From: Fimbriiglobus sp043785105
GTDB lineage: Bacteria; Planctomycetota; Planctomycetia; Gemmatales; Gemmataceae
Assembly: GCA_043785105.1 (NCBI GenBank)
Contig: JAYVXO010000214.1
Coordinates: forward strand, 1 to 64,000
Length of the DNA: 64,000 nucleotides
Direction: 5' to 3'
Part shown: piece after piece, positions 33,790 through 41,072 of the stretch
Layout of the letters: the number at the start of each line of letters is the position of its first letter
How positions within the stretch are numbered: the stretch's first letter is position 1
Program-made: the position numbers and the translations under genes
The notes under the pieces: generated by a model
Told to the model about the DNA's origin: nothing
Databases searched by the model: none
Seen by the model: the letters and a program-made list of their open reading frames with translations, nothing else

Positions 33790-36357
33790 TTACAGATTGT
33801 CGTTCCGGAACCGCTCGTCCCAGTCCGTGGCCCTGCCGGCGGGCGGCGCGGGGGGGAGCGATTTCGGGTCGGTCGATTCGGCCGGCAGCGGGGCCGCCGC
33901 CGAGTCGTCGGGCAGGATCGGCCACGGGGCCTTCTCCCGCCGCGCGTGCGTGTCCCGGTCCACCGGGAAGAGGGACCGGACAATCGTCGTCTTCGCACCG
34001 TATTGAGTATACCCGCTGCCGAAGGTGAAGCGAATAAAACTCGCCTGCTGGTCGGCGCTCGCCGCCATGATGGTGTTCCGGTCCAGGACCGGGCCGTGCG
34101 TCTCGCTGACCTGGAGCATTCCTTCCACCGCCTGCGACGGGTCGATCTGCCCGTCCCCGTCGGCCGTGTCCTGCGTCCACGAGAACGTATGGTACGTCTG
34201 CACCCCGGACATCTCCTCGATCCGCTTGACCGTCCGCAGGTCCGACGCCCGCAGGACGTGCTTCACGGCGGTGCAGGAATCGACCGTGTCGGCGAGGTCG
34301 GTGCCCTGCCGGAGCAGTTGCCCGCCGGTCTGGTGGACCGGCACGAGCGTCACCCCGAGGCCGCGGATCTGCTCGAACACCAGCTTGACGGCGTCGGCGA
34401 TGATCTGCTGGAACTCGTCGATCACCAGGTAGACCCGGTTGTCCCGCGCCGGGCGGTGGGCGGCGCACGAGAATAGCGACCACAGGAACAGGCGGGCGAT
34501 GCTCGCCGCCGCGAGCGGCTCCTGGGCCGACTTCAGGTTCAGGTAGACGACCTGCTTCGTCGTCAGGATGTCGGCCACCTCGATCCGCCGCAGCGACCCC
34601 TCCGGCCGCACCTCGTTGAGCGGCGTCACCGCCGCCAGCCGGTTGACGATGGCCGTCAGGTGGCCGGCGTCGCGGACGTCCTTCGCGCTCAGGAAGTCGA
34701 GCGCGTGGGGGCCGTTCAGCAGGGCGTCGAGTTCGACGAACGACGTCAGGTCCATCTTCCGCAGGATGGACTTCATCACCTTCTCGTTGATCGCCGTGAA
34801 GTAGGCCCGCCCGTAGCCCATACCGTAGTCGAGCGACAGCCCCTGGATGAGCGTCTCCGCCCGCTGGTCGGTCGTCACGTCCCGGTGGTAGGACTGCACG
34901 AACGGGTTGAAGGCGTGACTCGACCGCCCCCGCTCCGACGTGAACCAGGCGAACGGCAGCCCCGCCTTGGCCGCCTCGATCCGGCACGACTCGAACAGGG
35001 CCATGTCCCCATTGAGGTCGAGGACCACCACCGAACAGTCGTTGCGGGCCATCAACTGGGCGGCGAGCGGGCCGGCGACGAGCGACGTCTTCATCGACCC
35101 GGTGTCCCCCGTCAGGTGGTAGTGCTGGTCGAAAATCGTCTTGTGCAGCAGCACCGGGTAGTCGCCGAACAGGCTGAACCCGAGGAGCAGGTGCTCCCGT
35201 TCGAGGACGTGTTGGGAATTGACCAGCCGGCTGACGTACACGTCCCACTCGCTGTCGGTCGTCCGCGCGCGCCCGCCCGCCGCTTCGAGGGCGAGGTAGA
35301 ACCCGGCGAGCAGTTCGCCGACGGTCGCCCAGACGACGATTGCGGTCAGGCACAGGACGCCGAGCGGCACCGCCACCAGGACGGTGACGACCCGCTGGGG
35401 GATCGACTCCCGCCGCTCCTCCTCCATCCGTTCGATGTCGTCCTCCGTGACCGTCCGACTCCGGATCAACGCCGCGGCCTCCCGCCGCGCTTCGTCGGGT
35501 GGAAACTGCGAGAGGTAGTCGCGTTCGTGCGGGAGCAGTTGCCCCTGCACGGGCCGGGCCGTCACGGACGGCGGCCAGCCCGGCGGCCAGCCCGGCGGCA
35601 GGACGACGGCCGCCGCCAGCCCGGCACTCAGGAACGCGATCAGGAGGAATTGCTTCCGACCGTCCACATCGAGGAGCCGGCGGAGGGGGAAGCGGAACAC
35701 GCCGGCGGCCGGCGTGCGGTGCCGGTTGTAACTGACGAAGACGACGAGCAGTTCCCACAGCACCCGTGCCGTCAGCCCGAGCGAGAACCCCTCGTCCCGG
35801 TTGAACAGCCGTCGCACCAGGACGATGAGTCCGAGGAAGAGGATGAACCCGACGACGGCCAGCGGCGGGGCGAGCGGGTTGCGGCCCTCGAACCCGAGTT
35901 CCCAGTAGACGAGGACGCCGAACAGATACGCGGCGAGCAGGAAGAACGGGGCGAGCACCGTCGCCCGCGCCGCCGGCAGTTGTTCGCAGACCGCCCACCG
36001 CCCCGGGTGCGGTAAGTAACCTTGCCACTCCCGGCCCACGTCGCCGTAGACCTTCGGGTTCGCCGCCATCCAGGCGACGACCTGGCGGGCGTAGACGAGG
36101 GCCAGCCCGGCGAGGGCGGCGACGGCACACGGGAAGGCGACGAGGTAGCCGGCCAATGGCGGCGGCACGGTGATGTGCAGCGCGACGCACCCGACCAGCA
36201 CCGCGACGAGCCAGAGGCGGAACTCGAACGTCCGGCTCGGGGTGTCCGGGTCGGGCCGGGTGGCGTCGGGGACGAACCACCAGACCATCCCGAACAGGGC
36301 GACGGCCGCGTAACTGAGGTAGTCGGGGACCAGGAACCGGACGGCGACGGAAGCCAC
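33790..36357 (-). CDS. VirD4/TraD-like coupling ATPase with N-terminal membrane domain
   Basis: An 855-residue P-loop ATPase of the FtsK/TraG/VirD4 group. Several membrane helices lie in the first roughly 340 residues (VPDYLSYAAVALFGMVWWF, VLAPFFLLAAYLFGVLVYW, VVTVLVAVPLGVLCLTAIVV). Walker A is TGDTGSMKTS near residues 414-422 and Walker B is VYLVIDEFQQI near 642. Between them are PFAWFTSERG and NPFVQSYH, as in DNA-pumping ATPases. The GTG at 36357 has no SD, and the frame stays open upstream with plausible residues (ELDYRTRPDVDTEIPF) up to a junction with a kinase remnant near 36480, so the true start is uncertain. Such proteins pass DNA or protein to a type IV secretion channel, but no channel genes lie here. 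Confidence 0.8.
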   Translation of the reverse strand: MASVAVRFLVPDYLSYAAVALFGMVWWFVPDATRPDPDTPSRTFEFRLWLVAVLVGCVALHITVPPPLAGYLVAFPCAVAALAGLALVYARQVVAWMAANPKVYGDVGREWQGYLPHPGRWAVCEQLPAARATVLAPFFLLAAYLFGVLVYWELGFEGRNPLAPPLAVVGFILFLGLIVLVRRLFNRDEGFSLGLTARVLWELLVVFVSYNRHRTPAAGVFRFPLRRLLDVDGRKQFLLIAFLSAGLAAAVVLPPGWPPGWPPSVTARPVQGQLLPHERDYLSQFPPDEARREAAALIRSRTVTEDDIERMEEERRESIPQRVVTVLVAVPLGVLCLTAIVVWATVGELLAGFYLALEAAGGRARTTDSEWDVYVSRLVNSQHVLEREHLLLGFSLFGDYPVLLHKTIFDQHYHLTGDTGSMKTSLVAGPLAAQLMARNDCSVVVLDLNGDMALFESCRIEAAKAGLPFAWFTSERGRSSHAFNPFVQSYHRDVTTDQRAETLIQGLSLDYGMGYGRAYFTAINEKVMKSILRKMDLTSFVELDALLNGPHALDFLSAKDVRDAGHLTAIVNRLAAVTPLNEVRPEGSLRRIEVADILTTKQVVYLNLKSAQEPLAAASIARLFLWSLFSCAAHRPARDNRVYLVIDEFQQIIADAVKLVFEQIRGLGVTLVPVHQTGGQLLRQGTDLADTVDSCTAVKHVLRASDLRTVKRIEEMSGVQTYHTFSWTQDTADGDGQIDPSQAVEGMLQVSETHGPVLDRNTIMAASADQQASFIRFTFGSGYTQYGAKTTIVRSLFPVDRDTHARREKAPWPILPDDSAAAPLPAESTDPKSLPPAPPAGRATDWDERFRNDNL

Positions 36358-36476
36358 GACGGAGACGCCGACGGCGAACGTCAGGGCGTCCCGGGTGAAG
36401 GGGATTTCGGTATCGACGTCCGGGCGGGTGCGGTAGTCGAGTTCGGTGCCGTCGGTCGGCGGCAGCGACGCGGCGG

Positions 36477-36917
36477 GACTCCGGCGACGGCATTTCCGCC
36501 CCCTACGCTGCCCCCGAACAACTTCTGGAAAAGGCCCCGGTCGATTTTCGCGCGGCTTATTTTTCGCTGGGCGTCCTCGGCTACGAACTGCTCACGTTGG
36601 GAATTCCCTTCGACGGAATCGGCGGCCGGGCCGGCCTGCCGAAATTGCGGGACGCCTTCGCCAACAAATATCGGCCGCCGTCGGCCGTGATTCCCGACCG
36701 CGACCGAATTCCCCGGTCCGCCGTCGCCGCCCTCGACCGATTTTTCGAGCGATGTCTCTCGCTCGACCCGAACGAGCGGTTCGACAATCGGACCGCGTGT
36801 CTGGCGGCCGTGGACGAACTCGCCGGGGAATTTCGACCGGGGTCTCGGCTCGGGTCGCTCGGACGGGTATTCTTGACCTTGCTCGACCGCTTCTGCGGCC
36901 GACGCCCGCCGGGTTAG
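36477..36917 (+). pseudogene. Ser/Thr protein kinase, C-terminal remnant
   Basis: In frame, residues read GISAPYAAPEQLLEKA (subdomain VIII, APE motif), then VDFRAAYFSLGVLGYELLTL (subdomain IX) and FFERCLSLDPNERF (subdomain XI), ending at 36917. The ATP-binding lobe, HRD and DFG are absent: the frame runs into the 5' end of the coupling ATPase gene on the other strand. Codon use (TTT, CTT, AAT) is less GC-biased than its neighbours. It marks a recombination junction near 36480. No start codon at the right place is seen. Confidence 0.75.
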
Positions 36918-36949
36918 CGGCTGAAATCCGCCGCCGTGTAGGCGGGCAT

Positions 36950-37957
36950 TCAAGCCAGCGGGATGAATCGTTTCCGGACCGCGTCGTCGTGCGGCGGCGT
37001 CCACCCGAACCGATCCCCGCACTCGCTGTGGTACGCCCGCCCGTCCGGGCCGGTGACGACGTGCAGCTTTCGTCCGAGCGCTTCGTCTTTCCGATCAGCC
37101 GTGGTCACAACGCGGGGCCGCCCGAGTGGACAGCCGGAACAGACGTTCGGGTTGGTCGGGAGCGGCGTCGGGATGCCCATCTTTTCCAAATCGAGACCGC
37201 GTCGGAGTTCGTCTAGGTTGGCGATCACCATAGTCGCCGAAAGGATCGGGACCGCGACCCCGTCGTAGCTCCCGCCGAACAGCACGACGGCGTACGGCGT
37301 CTGACCGCCTGCGCACGCGGCCAGCAAGAGGGCGTAGGCCGCGAGCCGGACCCGGTGCTGCTCGTACACCCAGTACCGACCCGCGTGGTAGTTGTCGGCC
37401 GGCAGGCGGATGACCGGAATCCGTAGCGGCCCCTTCTTGAGCACCCGCCACGGTTTGCCGGCGAGGGCCGACTCGCCGTCGAAAAGCGGTTCCAGATACG
37501 GCACCGACTCGAACCCGGCCTTGAGCAGTTCCCACCACCGCACCGGCGTGTCGTCCGTCAGGTCAGCCGGCGGTTCGGTCGAAGTCGCCGACAGCGTGGC
37601 CCTCCGTCGGTCGCCGAGCGTGACCACCGCCGAGAGCGCTTGCAACGTCTTCCAGACGCAGAGCATCGTCGGCACGGCCAGGGCGAGCGGCACCGCCGGC
37701 GGCAGTTCGTTCCACGCGGCCACGACGACCAAGAACAACCCGCCTGCCGCCCACGCGGCCCAGCGGGTGAGCCGCCGCAACTGGACGGCGAATTGCTCCT
37801 CGATCAACGTCAGGCTGTATTCGGGCAGAAAGTTCAGGTTCATCCGCTCGTCGGTCGGCTCGTCGTCTTCGTCCGCCGAGGCGTGCGAGATCAGACCCGC
37901 CCGCGGGCAGAAGACGAATTCGCCGAGTGTCCGCACCCGCACCCTCGACACCGCCAC
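36950..37957 (-). CDS. membrane protein with degenerate Cas4/RecB-like nuclease fold
   Basis: A 335-residue protein; the GTG start at 37957 has GGAGGG at good spacing. It begins TLGEFVFCPRAGLISH (C17), the N-terminal signature of Cas4/RecB-like nucleases. Two membrane helices follow (about 64-82 and 88-105). The region AGKPWRVLKKGPLRIPVIRL aligns by eye with the G-x-PD and PV-E-x-K strands, but D becomes W170, E becomes I183 and K becomes L185. The helix EQHRVRLAAYALLL (199-212) is the QxxxxxxY motif. CSGCP (C273, C276) retains part of the iron-sulphur cluster set. The catalytic residues are gone, so a nucleic-acid sensor or membrane platform is more likely than a nuclease. An HTH-pseudokinase gene lies 28 bases upstream. 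Confidence 0.6.
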   Translation of the reverse strand: MAVSRVRVRTLGEFVFCPRAGLISHASADEDDEPTDERMNLNFLPEYSLTLIEEQFAVQLRRLTRWAAWAAGGLFLVVVAAWNELPPAVPLALAVPTMLCVWKTLQALSAVVTLGDRRRATLSATSTEPPADLTDDTPVRWWELLKAGFESVPYLEPLFDGESALAGKPWRVLKKGPLRIPVIRLPADNYHAGRYWVYEQHRVRLAAYALLLAACAGGQTPYAVVLFGGSYDGVAVPILSATMVIANLDELRRGLDLEKMGIPTPLPTNPNVCSGCPLGRPRVVTTADRKDEALGRKLHVVTGPDGRAYHSECGDRFGWTPPHDDAVRKRFIPLA

Positions 37958-37985
37958 GATAAACCCTCCACGGACGGGGAACCCG

Positions 37986-39044
37986 TCACCACTTCTTGAG
38001 CGCCTTGAGGACGTCCGCGACCGACGCCGGGCGGTCGCTTTTCGGCAACGCCAGACACGAGACCAGCACCGCCCGCACGGTGGCCGGCAGCGTCGAGTTC
38101 CGAACCGCGTCCGCGTCGGCACCCGGTTCGGGAAGACGACCCGTCAGGCAGTGAACGAACACCCGCCCCCAACTGTACAAGTCGGCCCGCCCGTCCACCG
38201 TCCCGCGGCTGACGACCTCTTCGGCCAGGTACGGGTCGTCCGGCCAACCGCCAACGGGCGACACGGTCGGAACCCCGTCGAGCAACTTCGCCAACTCGAA
38301 ATCGGTCAGCACGGGAGATAGGTCTTTCTTCCGCAGCAGAACGAACCGTGGGGAGAGTTCCCGACGGACGATCTTCTCGCGGTGCAGGGCGTCCAGGCCG
38401 GCCGCGATCCCCGTCATCACCGTCTTGAGTGAGGTTCCTTCGAGCGGACCTTCGACCAGCCGTTCCGCGAGTGTGATCCCCTCCTCGAACCGATCCAACA
38501 CCCACCACAGCCCGCCGTTTTCGACGAATGTGGCGGTGATATTCTCCGCCACGTTCGGGTGCCGGCCCACCCGCTCGCACACCTCCGCGTGCCGCCGCAG
38601 GTGGTCTTCGAGCCGCCGCCGCTCCGCAACGGGGAGGTGCCGCAACTCGTAGCACTTGCCCCGCGCGAGTCGGGACGGTAGGAAGCGGTGACGCAAGCGT
38701 GCGACGTGATACTGGAGGCCGTTCGCGGTCTTCTCCCACGGCGACAGGTAGGTCTCGATCTGCCACTCCTGAACCGTCTCGCCCGCGACCGTTACCGCCG
38801 GATCGACGCCCAGGGCGACCAACTCGTCCGGGTGGAGCAGTTCCAGGTGGTCGGTGACGCCGAACACCTTCGCCGCGATCGACAGCGTGGTGAGCGTGAC
38901 CGGCGTCCCCTTGAACAGCTTCCGGGCCGTCGCCTTGTCCAGGCCCGATTTGCCGCAGAACTGCTCGACGGTGAGGGCGAACTGGGCGCGGAGCCGCTTC
39001 AACTTCAGTTCGTCCGCCCGGTACTCCCGTTTCTCGCGCTCCAC
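37986..39044 (-). CDS. XRE-like HTH fused to a pseudokinase
   Basis: A 352-residue protein starting at a GTG behind GGGAGG. Residues 15-70 form an XRE-like HTH (LRAQFALTVEQFCGKSGLDK to KVFGVTDHLE). Residues about 95-350 follow the protein-kinase fold in order, but the key residues are changed: the beta3 lysine is R135 (YELR), HRD is R227-R228-E229, the Mg-binding Asn is F234, DFG is DFE (248-250), and APE is AEE. The structural Asp of subdomain IX is kept (ADLYSWG, D288). Phosphotransfer therefore looks impaired or lost. It lies 28 bases before the Cas4-like gene, in one operon, and is divergent from a methyltransferase operon. Confidence 0.75.
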   Translation of the reverse strand: MEREKREYRADELKLKRLRAQFALTVEQFCGKSGLDKATARKLFKGTPVTLTTLSIAAKVFGVTDHLELLHPDELVALGVDPAVTVAGETVQEWQIETYLSPWEKTANGLQYHVARLRHRFLPSRLARGKCYELRHLPVAERRRLEDHLRRHAEVCERVGRHPNVAENITATFVENGGLWWVLDRFEEGITLAERLVEGPLEGTSLKTVMTGIAAGLDALHREKIVRRELSPRFVLLRKKDLSPVLTDFELAKLLDGVPTVSPVGGWPDDPYLAEEVVSRGTVDGRADLYSWGRVFVHCLTGRLPEPGADADAVRNSTLPATVRAVLVSCLALPKSDRPASVADVLKALKKW

Positions 39045-39187
39045 CGCCCACCTCCCGAACGGATTCGCCCCAGAACCGCCCCACGACCCGCTGGGGATGC
39101 GTTGGCAACACGGGTTCAATGTGACCAGTCGGCTCGACGGAGTTCGCCGAAGACGCATCACCAACGAACCGAACGGGGAGGGCCGTC

Positions 39188-39373
39188 ATGCCCGAGCAAC
39201 CGAAAATCAGTTACGAGTGCCGCCACCAACTGGCCGAGTGGGTCCGGCTCTACTGCCCGTGCGCCACCGAGAACTCCGAGTTCCTCCGCGGGCTGCTCGT
39301 CATCGTCGAACGCGAACTCGCAGCCGTTTCCCGCCGTCACCGGACGGCCGACAACGTCGGAGGTATGGCGTGA
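39188..39373 (+). CDS. small protein leading the methyltransferase operon
   Basis: A 61-residue protein with a GGGGAGGG SD before its ATG. Its stop overlaps the start of the methyltransferase gene (GTGA), indicating translational coupling. It has three Cys (YECRHQ, YCPCATEN) and a C-terminal helix. The function is unknown. A real gene is supported by the SD and overlap rather than by similarity. Confidence 0.55.
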   Translation: MPEQPKISYECRHQLAEWVRLYCPCATENSEFLRGLLVIVERELAAVSRRHRTADNVGGMA

Positions 39374-40107
39374 ACCCGACCACCCGGACGCCGCCGTACT
39401 ACTCCCGCAGCGGCCTCACCATCTACCACGCCGATTGCCGGGCTGTGCTGCCGACCTTTGCCGAGGAGTCATTCGACTTCGTCCTCACCGACCCGCCGTA
39501 CCTGGTGAAGTACCGGGGGCGGTGGGACGGGGACCGCGAACCCATCGTCGGCGACGACACCGACGACTGGCTGCACCCGACCTACGCCGAACTCTGGCGG
39601 CTGCTCAAGCCCGACACCTTCTGCGTGTCATTCTACGGCTGGCCCCAGTGCGACCGCTTCGTCGGCGTCTGGAAGCACCTCGGCTTCCGGCTCGTCAGCC
39701 ACCTGGCCTTCGTCAAGAACGTCTGGGGTCTCGGCCGGTTCACCCGTGGCAAGCACGAGACGGCCTACCTGCTCGCCAAGGGTCGCCCGCCGCGACCGGC
39801 GAAGGGCATCGCCGACGTGATCGAGTGGGAACGCGAACCCGACGCCTTCCACCCCAACCAGAAACCCGTCCACGCCCTCTACCCGCTGCTCGCCTCGTTC
39901 GCCCCGGCGGGCGGCATTGTGCTCGACCCGTTCCTCGGCAGCGGCAGCACGCTCCGGGCGGCGAAGGACATGGGCCTCCGGGCCGTCGGCATCGAGGTCG
40001 ATGAGTACTACTGCCGCCGGGCCGCCGCCCGGCTCGCCCAGGACATCCTGTTCCCGCTCCCCGTTGACGAGGCCGCTGAAGGAGAACGCCATGACGACCT
40101 CGAATGA
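39370..40107 (+). CDS. DNA methyltransferase (N6-adenine or N4-cytosine)
   Basis: A 245-residue site-specific methylase using S-adenosylmethionine. It starts at a GTG overlapping the previous stop. The catalytic motif IV DPPY (41-44) comes before motif I DPFLGSGST (186-194), an order typical of beta-class N6A/N4C enzymes. The FHPNQKP segment near 160 is typical of small phage methylases. No cognate restriction enzyme is adjacent, so it is probably an orphan methylase from a phage or ICE, used for self-marking or regulation. The next gene starts inside its 3' end. Confidence 0.9.
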   Translation: MNPTTRTPPYYSRSGLTIYHADCRAVLPTFAEESFDFVLTDPPYLVKYRGRWDGDREPIVGDDTDDWLHPTYAELWRLLKPDTFCVSFYGWPQCDRFVGVWKHLGFRLVSHLAFVKNVWGLGRFTRGKHETAYLLAKGRPPRPAKGIADVIEWEREPDAFHPNQKPVHALYPLLASFAPAGGIVLDPFLGSGSTLRAAKDMGLRAVGIEVDEYYCRRAAARLAQDILFPLPVDEAAEGERHDDLE

Positions 40108-40387
40108 CGAACTCCTCTCGCGGCTGACCAAAATCGAGACGCTGCTGGCGAGCCTCGTCGAGCAGCGGACCGTCAAGGAGTGGTTCTCGACCGCCGAAGT
40201 GGCTTCGATTCTCGGCAAGGCGGAGTTCACCGTCCGCGAGTGGTGCCGACTTGGCCGGGTTCACGCCGAGAAGAAGAAGTCCGGCCGCGGCGTCGCCGGC
40301 GAGTGGATCGTCAGCCACGCCGAACTGACCCGGATCAGGAACGAGGGGTTATTGCCCGATTCGCGGGCGTTTCGTCCCATCGCGTGA
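40091..40387 (+). CDS. excisionase-like MerR-type HTH protein
   Basis: A 98-residue DNA-binding protein overlapping the methylase by 17 bases, with AAGGAGAA before its ATG. After a short N-terminal helix (LSRLTKIETLLASLVEQ), the segment EWFSTAEVASILGKAEFTVR to EWCRLGRVHAEK is the helix-turn-helix of the excisionase/DNA-binding-domain family, followed by a basic wing (KKKSGRG) and an AEL helix. Typical roles are excisionase or repressor for a mobile element. An integrase remnant lies 340 bases downstream on the other strand. Confidence 0.85.
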   Translation: MTTSNDELLSRLTKIETLLASLVEQRTVKEWFSTAEVASILGKAEFTVREWCRLGRVHAEKKKSGRGVAGEWIVSHAELTRIRNEGLLPDSRAFRPIA

Positions 40388-40729
40388 TTGTCACTCGCAA
40401 GGCTAGAGCACGCATCGCACATGGCAAACAGTTGGGGGGCAAATAGGGGGCAGGCTTGGCCATCCGAAGCCAGCGTGTGTACAATCTAGGTGCAGCCTAG
40501 TCAGTCGTGAATGACCGGGATTTGCAGTCGATTCGACTCAAACGCGGTGTAGGTGCAACGAAGCCCCAACCCTTCAAGGGTAGCTTCGAATCCCTCCCTC
40601 TCCGTTCTTCTCTGTCGGCCCACTTTGAAACCCTGGTTTTTTTGGGTTTTGTTCGATTTCTCGTGGGTCACTCCTTGATTTGTGCTGGAACTGCGCTGGA
40701 CAGGTTTCCTTCGTCTCACAGTTGATCCT
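40388..40729. other. intergenic region containing a possible attachment site
   Basis: About 340 bases between the excisionase-like gene and the integrase remnant, noticeably more AT-rich than the surroundings. It contains the tRNA-Ser-like 3' end at 40585-40604. No protein gene is convincing. Confidence 0.45.
40585..40604 (+). other. possible att site: tRNA-Ser 3'-end-like sequence
   Basis: The 20 bases TTCGAATCCCTCCCTCTCCG match the T-loop through acceptor end expected of a bacterial tRNA-Ser (TTCGAATCC, then an acceptor strand complementary to CGGAGAGG). No anticodon arm or 5' half is present, so this is not a tRNA gene. Its place next to an integrase remnant is what an attL/attR core would look like. 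Confidence 0.4.
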
Positions 40730-41035
40730 CTAAAAAACGGGCGGTTTCGACCGGAGGAGCAAACCACTTTCTCCCCGCATCGGCGGACATTTCGGGTTTG
40801 CCTCGGGCGTGTCGAGCCGGGAAAGTGTTCGCCTCGCTGTTTGGCTCGCGGCATCGTGAACGTAGGTATCAAGGTCGATCATGTGCGGCTTGATGTGTCC
40901 TACCCGCTCCTTGACCACCGCCACCGGCGTCCCGCCGATCAACGCGCGACTGATGAACGCGCCGGAAGGTGTGTAGCTTGCAGGCCATGCCGATCGCCCT
41001 GAACACGCGCTTCAGCGAGTTGCAGTGTCTCAGTT
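40730..41035 (-). pseudogene. tyrosine recombinase/integrase, C-terminal remnant with frameshift
   Basis: On the minus strand one frame reads SLKRVFRAIGMACKLHTFR and the next frame continues AFISRALIGGTPVAVVKERV then GHIKPHMIDLDTYVHD. Together these are the C-terminal catalytic part of a tyrosine integrase: the Arg of HTFR, the GH, and the nucleophile Tyr of DTYVH. Two bases appear to be missing at about 40960-40967, exactly where the His of the FRH motif should be. The N-terminal two thirds are absent. It is not functional. Confidence 0.75.
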
Positions 41036-41072
41036 TGCATGTAAATGCCTCTACATTTCTGCCCATTCGGGG

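Noticed and set aside
32197..34476. 759-residue plus-strand open frame
   Set aside because: Antisense to the coiled-coil protein and ATPase; low-complexity Arg/Leu/Val/Gly/His translation typical of GC shadows.
33056..36493. Very long minus-strand open frame of about 1145 residues overlapping the coupling ATPase
   Set aside because: Its translation is Arg/Pro/Gly-rich without domains, while the overlapping frame encodes a clear VirD4-like ATPase. It stays open only because of high GC content. Its first codons may matter only for the uncertain ATPase start.
39096..39159. GATGCGT/ACGCATC inverted pair between the pseudokinase and methylase operons as an operator
   Set aside because: Only 7 bases match over a 64-base span in GC-rich DNA, too weak compared with the 10-base pair upstream of the HTH-GTPase.
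40585..40604. Complete tRNA-Ser gene
   Set aside because: Only the T-loop and acceptor 3' part is present; no D-arm or anticodon arm can be folded upstream, so it is reported only as a possible att core.
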